From Micromonospora sp. C95 (GTDB taxonomy: Bacteria; Actinomycetota; Actinomycetes; Mycobacteriales; Micromonosporaceae), in NCBI RefSeq assembly GCF_018070465.1, contig NZ_JAGPXT010000016.1:1-64000 (forward strand): DNA of 64,000 nt, written 5' to 3'. Positions within the stretch are counted from its first letter, which is position 1, and the number at the start of each line of letters is the position of its first letter. A program made the position numbers and the translations under genes. Positions 53,361 through 60,848 of the stretch are shown here, piece after piece. Under the pieces are notes generated by a model. It saw only the letters and a program-made list of their open reading frames with translations, was not told where the DNA came from and did not search any database.

Positions 53361-53388
53361 AACGGTCCGTCTCCGTCGGGCCATTCCC
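53361..53388 (-). promoter_or_regulatory. SigR (SigE/H-like oxidative stress) promoter of rbpA
   Basis: On the minus strand GGGAAT (53388-53383) and GTT (53363-53361) are 19 bases apart, matching the SigR consensus GGAAT-N18/19-GTT. In S. coelicolor rbpA is a known SigR target. The predicted start lies about 35 bases before the ATG. Confidence 0.7.
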
Positions 53389-53585
53389 GCGGCCGCGCGT
53401 CGACAACCCCGTACACCCGGGTGCGCAGTCCAGGGTAACCGGCCATCACGTACGCCCGGCGGGGGTCGTCCCGGCCGGGTCGTCTCGGCGGACCGTCACC
53501 GCCAGCGGGAATGGTAACCGGCCGAGGTCGTGGTGCGGTGACGCGCCGGGTGGACGCGCCGGGCGGGCACCCTTCGGTGTCGCGG

Positions 53586-54179
53586 TCAGCCGGTGCGCGG
53601 CGTCGGTGGCAGCGGCAACGGCAACCCCGGCAGGCCGTCGATGCTGGTGGCGATGTCGTCCTTGCCGGCGAAGTAGGCGTCCAGTGACGTGTCGTCCTCC
53701 CGGGCGAAACGGCGGGCGTGCAGGTCCCGGTCACTGTCGTAGGTCATGAACGGCACCGCGTAGCCGCAGGTGTCGCGGATCAGCCGGGCCCGCACCACGA
53801 CGACCGCCCGGAGGCCGTGCTGGGTGGTGTCGATGTCCGGGAAGTGCGTCAGCAGGTCGGGGAAGCGGGGATCGTCGCGGAACACCGGCTCACCCTGGCC
53901 GTGTATCCGCACGATGTTCGGCGGGCCGGCGAAGGCGCACCACATCAGGGTGATCCTGCCGTTCTCCCGCAGATGGGCGATGGTCTCGGCGTTGCTGCCG
54001 GCGAAGTCCAGATAGGCCACCGTCTGCTCGTCGAGCACCGCGAGGCAGCCCTGCAGGCCCTTCGGGGAGAGGTTGACGGTGCCGTCGCCGGCCAGCGGCG
54101 CGGTCGCGGTGAAGAACATCGGCTGCGCCTCGATGAACTCCCGCAGCCGCCCGTCGATGCGCTCATGCGTCTTACCCAT
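53586..54179 (-). CDS. Pyridoxamine 5'-phosphate oxidase-fold protein
   Basis: 197 residues of the split-barrel flavin/heme-binding family: FFTATAPLAGDGTVNLSPKG, YLDFAGSNAETIAHLRENGRITLMWCAFAGPPNIVRIHGQG. Most relatives bind FMN or F420; the exact activity is unknown. I chose ATG 54179 with GGAGG eight bases upstream, although the frame extends six codons further. It ends 197 bases after the SigR promoter region of rbpA. Confidence 0.85.
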   Translation of the reverse strand: MGKTHERIDGRLREFIEAQPMFFTATAPLAGDGTVNLSPKGLQGCLAVLDEQTVAYLDFAGSNAETIAHLRENGRITLMWCAFAGPPNIVRIHGQGEPVFRDDPRFPDLLTHFPDIDTTQHGLRAVVVVRARLIRDTCGYAVPFMTYDSDRDLHARRFAREDDTSLDAYFAGKDDIATSIDGLPGLPLPLPPTPRTG

Positions 54180-54230
54180 ACCGCCATCCTCCCCCACCCC
54201 CGCTCGACGCCGAGAGGGAGAGGACGGTGG

Positions 54231-55430
54231 TCAGGGGGTGGTGCGGGTGAGGGCGGTGGCCAGGTCGGCGACCTTGGCGGCGAGCTGGGCCACCCGCTCG
54301 CGGGCGTCGTCGCGGTCGGCCTCGGTGGCGCGAAGGCGTAGCGTCAGCTCGCTCACCTGGCTCTCGGCGGCGCCGAGCGTCGCCCGCAGGCCGGTCAGTT
54401 CCTCGCCCAACCGGTCGACGCGCGTGGCGAGCGCGGCCCGCTGCTCAGCGGACTGCCGGGCCTGCGCCCGGGCGTGCTCGCGGTCGGCGGATGCCTGCGC
54501 CTGCGCCTGCTGCGCCCGTTCGGTCTCGGCCCGGGCGGCCACCGCCTCCGCCCTGGCCCGCTCGGTCTGCGCCCGAGCCTGCGCAGCCTCCGCCCGGGAC
54601 TGCTCAGTCTCGGCCCTGGCCTGCTCGGCCAGCGCATGGGCTCGCTCGGCCGCAGCCCGCGCCTGGTCGACCTCGGCCCGCGCCTGGTCGACCTCGGCCC
54701 GCAGCCGGTCGACCTCGGCGAGCGCCGCCGACGTGGTGCCGGCGGCCCGCTCCGCCTCGGCGCGGGCAGCGTCGCGTTCGGCGACCAGGTCACCGTTGCG
54801 ACGACGCTCGGCGGCCAGGTCGGCCCGCAGCTCGGCCACCTGGCCGCGCGCGGCGTCCCGGTCCGCCTCGGCCTGGGCCCGCAACGCCTGCGCGGCAGCG
54901 GCCTCCCGCCGTGCCTCGTCCCGGGCCGTCTGCGCATCCTGCGCCCGGCTGACGGCCGACTCGGCCCGCTCGCTCGCGTGGGCGGCCTCGGCTCGGGCGG
55001 CGTCGCGTTCGACGGTCGCCGCCTGAGCCTGCCGACGCTGCCGCTCGGCGTGGGCGGCGGCGTCCTCGGCGGCCCGTAGCGCCTCGTCGCGTTCGGTCTG
55101 CGCCGCCGCGATCTCACCGGCGGTCTCCGCGCGTAGCTGTGACAGTTGCCGCTGCACCCCGGCCGGGGACAACTCGGCGTGCAGCGCCTCGGTCAGGGTG
55201 GCCACGATCTGGTCGAGCCGGTCCACCGCCTCCCAGGTCCGGGCCACCTGTCCGGGCAGGCCCGGGGCGTTGCGGTGCCGCATGCGGCTGTTGCGGGAGG
55301 CCCGCTGGCAGGCACCGTCGTTGTCCCGGCAGTACCGGAACGGGCGGCCGGCGCCGGCCCGCTGCGGCACGTCACGCCCGCAGTGGGCGCAGGGCCGGGT
55401 GTCGGCGGCGGAAGTCGACTCAACGTCCAT
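54231..55430 (-). CDS. Zinc-finger protein with very long coiled coil
   Basis: 399 residues. Residues 12-50 hold a Cys cluster C14-x2-C17 and C34-x6-C41 (PCAHCGRDV ... FRYCRDNDGAC) followed by QRASRNSRMRHR, like actinobacterial FCS-type DNA-binding fingers. From about residue 65 to the end the protein is an unbroken Ala/Glu/Arg coiled coil with heptads such as RAEVDQARAEVDQARA. A finger plus rod recalls KfrA or chromosome-structuring proteins, but I assign no function. ATG 55430 starts 13 residues before the first Cys. Confidence 0.8.
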   Translation of the reverse strand: MDVESTSAADTRPCAHCGRDVPQRAGAGRPFRYCRDNDGACQRASRNSRMRHRNAPGLPGQVARTWEAVDRLDQIVATLTEALHAELSPAGVQRQLSQLRAETAGEIAAAQTERDEALRAAEDAAAHAERQRRQAQAATVERDAARAEAAHASERAESAVSRAQDAQTARDEARREAAAAQALRAQAEADRDAARGQVAELRADLAAERRRNGDLVAERDAARAEAERAAGTTSAALAEVDRLRAEVDQARAEVDQARAAAERAHALAEQARAETEQSRAEAAQARAQTERARAEAVAARAETERAQQAQAQASADREHARAQARQSAEQRAALATRVDRLGEELTGLRATLGAAESQVSELTLRLRATEADRDDARERVAQLAAKVADLATALTRTTP

Positions 55431-55442
55431 CGAACGGGCAGT

Positions 55443-55637
55443 CTAGTGCGCCGCCCAGCGCCGCTGCCGAGGTCGCGGCGGGGCCCTGTCCCCGGTGAAC
55501 GACACCTCGACCGGCTGGCCGGCTGCCATCTGCCGGACCGGCTCGCCGTAGCGGCTGCGCACCCGCAGTCGTCGGGTGACCGCCGAGTCGACGGTCAACG
55601 CGAAGCCGGGATGGAACGACTGCGTCCAGCGCAGCAT
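55443..55637 (-). CDS. Possible small protein, 64 residues
   Basis: ATG 55637 lies four bases after the stop of the LacI gene, so re-initiation is possible. The sequence (LRWTQSFHPGFALTV then RRLRVRSRYGEPVRQM) looks strand-rich, like a C-terminal TOBE or jelly-roll fragment, but I recognise no family. It ends 12 bases before the coiled-coil gene starts. It may be chance or a remnant. Confidence 0.3.
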   Translation of the reverse strand: MLRWTQSFHPGFALTVDSAVTRRLRVRSRYGEPVRQMAAGQPVEVSFTGDRAPPRPRQRRWAAH

Positions 55638-55641
55638 CCCG

Positions 55642-56739
55642 TCACCGGCCAGCGGCCGGCCGGCCTGCGCCCGCCGGCCGGCCGGGGTCATACGTCGCCG
55701 GCGTGCCGGTCGCCGCGGCCGTGCTGTCCCGTACGGTCAGCCGAGGCTCCAGCAGCGTCACCGGTGGGGTCGGCTCGCCGCGCAGTTTACGCATGAGCAG
55801 CGACACGGCCTGTCGACCGATCTCCTCGGCGGGTACCGGCACCGAGGTCAGGCGGGGGCTGGCGTGCTCGGCGAACTGGTCCGGGCAGACGGCCACCACC
55901 GACACGTCATCGGGCACCCGTCGACCCAGCGCGGCCAGCGCCGCCTGCACCGGACCCACCGCCGCCTCGTTCTGCACCACCAGAGCGGACAGTTCCGGTT
56001 GCCGGGCGAACAGCTCGACCACCCGGGCGTGCACCTGCGCGGCGTTCTCCTCGCAGGGCAGCGTGATCGCCTCGACGCCGTGCCGGGCCGCCGCCTCGAC
56101 CACGCCCGCGCGGGTGCGGTGGGCGAATCCGGTGCCTCGTTCGTAGACGGCGGCCGGCGCGCCGAGCAGCGCGACGCGGCGGTGTCCGAGCCCCGCCAGG
56201 TGCTCCACGCAGACCTGCCCGGCCCGGTGGAAGTCCAGGTCCACACAGGTCAGCCCGTCGGTGTCGGCGGGCAGCCCGATCAGCACGCTGGGTCGACCCA
56301 GCGTGCGCAGCAGCGGCACCCGGACGTCGCGCAGTTCCACGTCCATCACCAGCACCCCGTCGACCAGGGCACCGGCGGCGATGCGGTGCAACCCCTGCGG
56401 GCCTTCGTCGGAGGTCAGCAGCAACACGTCGTGGTCGTGACGGCGGGCGGAGGTCACCACCGCCGTGGCGAACTGCATCACCACCGGCACCTGGATGCCC
56501 GAGCGCAGCGGCAGGACCAACGCGATGACGTTGGCGCGTCGGCTGGCCAGGGCCCGGGCACCGGCGTTCGGGTGGTAGCCGAGCAGCCGGACGCTGGCCA
56601 GCACCCGGTTGCGGGTCAGCTCCGAGATGGCCCGCTTGCCGCTGAGCACGTACGACACGGTGCTCACCGCGACACCGGCGTGCCGAGCCACGTCGGCGAT
56701 GGTGGGTTGGCCGGACGGCACCCGGCCCCGCCCGCTCAC
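55642..56739 (-). CDS. LacI-family transcription regulator of the GH3 locus
   Basis: 365 residues. HTH TIADVARHAGVAVSTVSYVLSGKRAISE, then the effector domain (NVIALVLPLRSGIQVPVVMQF, GVLVMDVELRDV). A 30-residue Pro/Ala-rich tail follows. GTG 56739 overlaps the GH3 stop by GTGA, so enzyme and regulator are made from one transcript and the gene is likely autoregulated through the operators at 59216 and 59293. Confidence 0.9.
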   Translation of the reverse strand: MSGRGRVPSGQPTIADVARHAGVAVSTVSYVLSGKRAISELTRNRVLASVRLLGYHPNAGARALASRRANVIALVLPLRSGIQVPVVMQFATAVVTSARRHDHDVLLLTSDEGPQGLHRIAAGALVDGVLVMDVELRDVRVPLLRTLGRPSVLIGLPADTDGLTCVDLDFHRAGQVCVEHLAGLGHRRVALLGAPAAVYERGTGFAHRTRAGVVEAAARHGVEAITLPCEENAAQVHARVVELFARQPELSALVVQNEAAVGPVQAALAALGRRVPDDVSVVAVCPDQFAEHASPRLTSVPVPAEEIGRQAVSLLMRKLRGEPTPPVTLLEPRLTVRDSTAAATGTPATYDPGRPAGAGRPAAGR

Positions 56740-59180
56740 CGGGCCCCGCTGGTGGCATGCGGCCGGGCCGGCGGCGTAAGCGGCTCACCGCGTACGGCCA
56801 CGGCGCCGACCAGCCGTACGTCGGTCGCGGAACGCCCGACCAGCACGGTGTGGGTGGCATCCTCCACCACGAAAGTGCCCGCGTCGGCGTCCCACCAGCT
56901 CAGCTCGGCGCTGCGCAGCCGCAGCGTGACGGTACGCCGTTCGCCGGGGGCGAGGACGATGCGGGCGAAGTCGCGTAGTTGCCGCAGCGGCTGCTTCACC
57001 CGGGAACGCCGTTGCCGGGTGTAGAGCTGCACCACCTCCACGCCGGGGCGGTCACTGGTGTTCGTCACGTCCACACTCACCCCGACCTCCTCGCCGACGC
57101 GCACCGACGTGGCGCTCAGCCGCAGGTCGCGGTAGTCGAACTCGGCGTAGGACAGCCCGTGCCCGAACGGGTACAGCGGTTCTCCCCGGTAGTACAGGTA
57201 GGTGGAGTCCGCGCCGATCACGTCGTAGTCGAGCAGGTCGGGCAACTCGGCGGCGTCGGCGTACCAGGTCTGGGTGAGCCGGCCGCCGGGGTCGGCGTCG
57301 CCGAGAAGCACCTCGGCGAGGGCGTTGCCGTGTTCCTGCCCGCCGTGCGCCGACCAGAGCACCGCCGGCAGGTGCCGCTGAGCCCAGCCCAGCGCGTACG
57401 GGTAGCTGCTGGTGACCACCAGCACGGTGCGCGGGTTGGCGGCGTGCACGGCGCGCAGCATCGCCTCCTGCCGGGCCGGTAGGGCCAGGTCGAGGCGGTC
57501 CTCGGTCTCGCGTCCGTTGACCATCGGGTGGTTGCCCACCGTCACCACCGCCACGTCGGCGGCGGCGGCCAGCTCGGCGGCCCGGGTCGCGCCGTCGGTG
57601 ACCACCTCGATGACGAGGCCGGTGCCGGCCCGGTCGTCGCCGTTGACCCGCAGCCGGCCGTGCTCGTCGACAGCCACGTACCGGTCGGTGGCCAGGTGGC
57701 GCAGCAGCACGGTGCCGTCGGGCAGCGGATCGAACTGGAAGGTCTCCCGGACCACCCAGCCGCCGGGGCCGGACCGGTCGTTGACCAGCGCGCCGTCGTC
57801 GTCGACGCCGACGTGGCGGCCGTTGCCGACGGCCCGCAACGCGACCGTGTCCCGACCCCAGTCGAACACGTCGAACGAGGCCGGGTCGGCGCCGACGCTC
57901 AGCGGCCCGCCCTCGGCCTGGTCGGTGCAGCCCACGTAGCGGTCACCCACCCGGAACATGATCCGGTCGGCGCCGGAGTGGGTGGTGACCGTCGGCAGCC
58001 GCTGCGTCAGCCCTCGAACGGTGCTGACCGCGTAGGGCAGGGTGCCGCTGTACCAGTCGGTGTGTACGGCGTCGGCGAGCGGGCCGAGCACCGCGATCCG
58101 CAGGCCGGGCGACAGGGGCAGCAGCCCACGGTTGCGCAGCAGCACGACGGACTGCCGGGCGGCGGCCCGGGCCAGGTGGCGGTGCGCCGGGCAGTCGATG
58201 ACCTCCGGTCCGGTCGCGGCGTACGGGCCGGTGTGCGGTGGGTCGAGGTCGCCCAGCCGCAGCCGGACGGTGAGCACCCGACGGACCGCCCGGTCCACGT
58301 CGGAGGCGGTGATCAGCCCACGGTCCAGGGCCTCGGTGAGGTGCCGCCGGGTCGGTGCGCTGTCGGCGTCGTCCTCGGTGAAGCTGTCGATGCCGGCGCG
58401 CAGCGCCGCGGCGAACCCCTCGACGTGGTCGGGCAGGTGGCCCTGCACCCCGGCGATGTTGCTCACCGCCCCCGCGTCGCCGACGACCAGGACCTCGCCG
58501 GGTGCCCACCGGCGCAGCTCGCCGTCGATCAGCGGGCTCAGGTGCGCCGGCACCCCGTCGACCAGGTTGTAGCTGGCCATCGCGGCGACCGCCGCGTCGG
58601 CGGCGAGCGGGGCGCGGAACGCCGGCAGCTCGTACTCGTGCAGCACCCGGGGCGGCAGGTCGCTGGAGGTGGTGGCCCGGTCGGTCTCGTTGTTGTAGCC
58701 GAGGAAATGCTTGACCGTCGGGGCGGTGCGCAGCCGCTCGGGATGCCCACCGCGCAGACCCTGCGCGTAGGCGGTGGCGAGCCGGCCGGTCAGCCACGGG
58801 TCCTCCGACCAGCCCTCCTCGTTGCGTCCCCAGCGCGGGTCGCGCAGCGGGTTGACCACCGGCGCCCACACGTTGAGGCCGACGCGCTGCGGGTCGGCGT
58901 GGTGCTTGGCGCGTACCTCTTCGCCGACGGCGTCACCGACGGCCCGGACCAGATCGGGGTTCCAGCTGCTGGCCAGGCCGAGGGCCTGGGGGAAGACGGT
59001 CGCCGGGCCGAGCCAGGCGACGCCGTGCAGCGCCTCGGTGCCGGTACGGAAGCCGGGCAGGCCGAGCCGGTGGACGGGCGCCTGCCACTGGTGCAGCAGC
59101 CCGATCTTCTCCGGCAGGGTGAGCCGGGTCAGCAGATCCTCGACCCGGTCCCGGATCGGGGGCGTGGTGCGGTCGGTCAT
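56736..59180 (-). CDS. GH3 beta-glycosidase with inserted beta-trefoil-like domain
   Basis: 814 residues, no signal peptide. The barrel runs from residue 10 with GLNVWAPVVNPLRDPRWGRNEEG, VKHFLGYNNE and the nucleophile D235 in VLVVGDAGA. The alpha/beta sandwich follows, and a fibronectin III-like domain closes the protein (SVDVTNTSDRPGVEVVQLY). Between the first part of the sandwich and the rest, about residues 409-528, are repeats of the type TVALRAVGNGRHVGVDDDG and TVLLRHLATDRYVAVDEHG, which resemble a fascin/ricin-like trefoil. Beta-glucosidase or xylosidase activity is likely. ATG 59180 was chosen as the first good start. Confidence 0.9.
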   Translation of the reverse strand: MTDRTTPPIRDRVEDLLTRLTLPEKIGLLHQWQAPVHRLGLPGFRTGTEALHGVAWLGPATVFPQALGLASSWNPDLVRAVGDAVGEEVRAKHHADPQRVGLNVWAPVVNPLRDPRWGRNEEGWSEDPWLTGRLATAYAQGLRGGHPERLRTAPTVKHFLGYNNETDRATTSSDLPPRVLHEYELPAFRAPLAADAAVAAMASYNLVDGVPAHLSPLIDGELRRWAPGEVLVVGDAGAVSNIAGVQGHLPDHVEGFAAALRAGIDSFTEDDADSAPTRRHLTEALDRGLITASDVDRAVRRVLTVRLRLGDLDPPHTGPYAATGPEVIDCPAHRHLARAAARQSVVLLRNRGLLPLSPGLRIAVLGPLADAVHTDWYSGTLPYAVSTVRGLTQRLPTVTTHSGADRIMFRVGDRYVGCTDQAEGGPLSVGADPASFDVFDWGRDTVALRAVGNGRHVGVDDDGALVNDRSGPGGWVVRETFQFDPLPDGTVLLRHLATDRYVAVDEHGRLRVNGDDRAGTGLVIEVVTDGATRAAELAAAADVAVVTVGNHPMVNGRETEDRLDLALPARQEAMLRAVHAANPRTVLVVTSSYPYALGWAQRHLPAVLWSAHGGQEHGNALAEVLLGDADPGGRLTQTWYADAAELPDLLDYDVIGADSTYLYYRGEPLYPFGHGLSYAEFDYRDLRLSATSVRVGEEVGVSVDVTNTSDRPGVEVVQLYTRQRRSRVKQPLRQLRDFARIVLAPGERRTVTLRLRSAELSWWDADAGTFVVEDATHTVLVGRSATDVRLVGAVAVRGEPLTPPARPHATSGAR

Positions 59181-59215
59181 GGTGCATCGCCTTCCAGTGC
59201 CCGGCGCGCCGGAGG

Positions 59216-59229
59216 TCGAAGCGCTTCGA
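59216..59229. promoter_or_regulatory. LacI-type operator 1 of the GH3 gene
   Basis: TCGAAGCGCTTCGA is a perfect 14-base palindrome with a CG centre, 36 bases before the GH3 ATG. This is the typical LacI-family operator form. Confidence 0.75.
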
Positions 59230-59292
59230 CGGCGGATGGCCGAGCGGCCTCGCAGGTCATGGTGGGATGACGGTCGTCGGCCCGGACGCTGG

Positions 59293-59305
59293 TGAAGCGC
59301 TTCGA
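59293..59305. promoter_or_regulatory. LacI-type operator 2 of the GH3 gene
   Basis: TGAAGCGCTTCGA repeats the core GAAGCGCTTC of operator 1. The centres are 76 bases apart, close to seven helical turns, so looping by a tetramer is possible. Confidence 0.65.
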
Positions 59306-59435
59306 CGAACCGTGAAGAACAAGCCGCCCCGGGTGCCCGTGCGGAGCGGCTCGCTTCGAGGTTGGCACTCGCGGCCGATCGGGTCAAGACTCCGAGCGGC
59401 CGAGCGGGCATCGACCGGTGACGTTGCCCGCCGGC

Positions 59436-60653
59436 TCAGCGGGCAGGTAACCGTCCGGCCTCGACGGTGGCCAGGGCGGCGGTGGCGCCGCCGAGCGCGG
59501 CGGCCGTGTCCAGGGTGGAGGCTGCCAGGCGGCAGCCGCCGGCACCCGGGGTGTGGGCGCGGGCGGTCAGCTCCGACCGGGCCGCCGGCAGCAGCCAGGG
59601 CGCCAGGGTGGCGAAGTGGTCGCCGAGCACGACCGCCTCCGGGTTGAGCAGGTCGGCCAGGACCGCGACGCCGCGGCCCAGGTGCCGACCGATCTCGGCC
59701 AGGCCGCTGCACACCCCCGGGTCGTCCTGGCGGGCGAGCGCCACGATCCGGGTCAGTTCCGGCAGGTGGTCGATCACCGGGCCGTCGACCTCGGCGTCGG
59801 GCAGCAGCCGGCGCACCACGGCGGGCAGGCCGACCAGGGCGGTCAGGCAGCCGTGGGCGCCGCAGACACAGGACGGACCGCCCGGGTCCAGCGACAGGTG
59901 CCCGATCTCTCCGGCGAAGCCGCGCCCGCCGCGCAGCAGCCGTCCGGCGGCGATGATGCCGGCGCCGACGTTCAGCCCGCCGGTCAGGTGCACCAGGTCG
60001 GTGCTGCCGGCGTACCCGCCGTGCCGCTGCTCGGCGAGGGCGGCGAGGTTGGCGACGCTGTCGACGCCGAGGGCGAACTGCGGATCGCGCAGGGCGGCGC
60101 GCAGCTCGGCCGCGACCGGCACGTCCCGCCAGCCCAGGGCACTGGCCACCGGCACCGCGCCGGAGGGGTCGACAAGTCCTGGTACGCCGACGGTGAGGCC
60201 CAGCACGGTGCGGCCCTGGGCGCTGACCCGCCCGACCGCCCGCCGGGCGAGCGCGGCCAGCGCGCGCAGCGTCTCGGTGGGCGCCACGGTGGTCGCGGCG
60301 AAGGCCCGCCGCCAGGTCAGCAGCCGGTTGCCGCCGAGGTCGACGGCGACGGCCACCAGCTCGTCGGCGCCGATCTGCAGACCCAGGGCGGCGTACGGCT
60401 CACCGTCGAGCACCAGCATCGTGGCGGGTCGGCCGACCCGGTTCTCGGTGAGCCCGGTCTCGCGGATCAGCCGCTGATCGATCAGCTCGGTCACCAGGCT
60501 GGAGACGGTGGCCTTGTTCAGACCGGTCCGGGCGGCGATGTCGGCGCGGGAGCAGGGGGCGTGCAGACGTACGTGCCGCAGCACCACCGCCCGGTTGGCG
60601 ACGCGCACGTCGCCGAGGTCGGTCGGCTGCGGTTCGTTGTGGATGCTGATCAC
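59436..60653 (-). CDS. ROK-family transcription regulator
   Basis: 405 residues. A winged HTH (VANRAVVLRHVRLHAPCSRADIAARTGLNKATVSSLVTELIDQ) is followed by a ROK domain with VAVDLGGNRLLTW, HLTGGLNVGAGIIAAGRLLRG and the zinc motif PSCVCGAHGCL. NagC/XylR type: it senses a sugar. I chose GTG 60653, behind GGGAG, although an ATG at 60698 also exists. It is divergent from the ABC importer genes, with a dyad in the gap. Confidence 0.87.
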   Translation of the reverse strand: MISIHNEPQPTDLGDVRVANRAVVLRHVRLHAPCSRADIAARTGLNKATVSSLVTELIDQRLIRETGLTENRVGRPATMLVLDGEPYAALGLQIGADELVAVAVDLGGNRLLTWRRAFAATTVAPTETLRALAALARRAVGRVSAQGRTVLGLTVGVPGLVDPSGAVPVASALGWRDVPVAAELRAALRDPQFALGVDSVANLAALAEQRHGGYAGSTDLVHLTGGLNVGAGIIAAGRLLRGGRGFAGEIGHLSLDPGGPSCVCGAHGCLTALVGLPAVVRRLLPDAEVDGPVIDHLPELTRIVALARQDDPGVCSGLAEIGRHLGRGVAVLADLLNPEAVVLGDHFATLAPWLLPAARSELTARAHTPGAGGCRLAASTLDTAAALGGATAALATVEAGRLPAR

Positions 60654-60761
60654 GCTTCGCCCACTCCCTGCGCCGGTGTCGCGGCGCGCGTCCATCATCG
60701 CGTACCGCGCTGGCGGGGCCGATCAGGCCGCCCGCCCTGTCTTGTGGGACGGATTACCGTC

Positions 60762-60794
60762 GATTAGTTTGTTCGGCTATAACCCCAACTAATC
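60762..60794. promoter_or_regulatory. Dyad operator between the ROK gene and the importer
   Basis: GATTAGTT (60762-60769) and AACTAATC (60787-60794) are perfect inverted arms with 17 bases between. The stretch is AT-rich for this genome. It lies in the divergent promoter region, so it is the likely ROK-protein site. Confidence 0.65.
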
Positions 60795-60848
60795 CTAGCC
60801 CGGGCGGTTGACTCCGCAAACCGTTACCGACAACGAAGGGAGTGCGCC

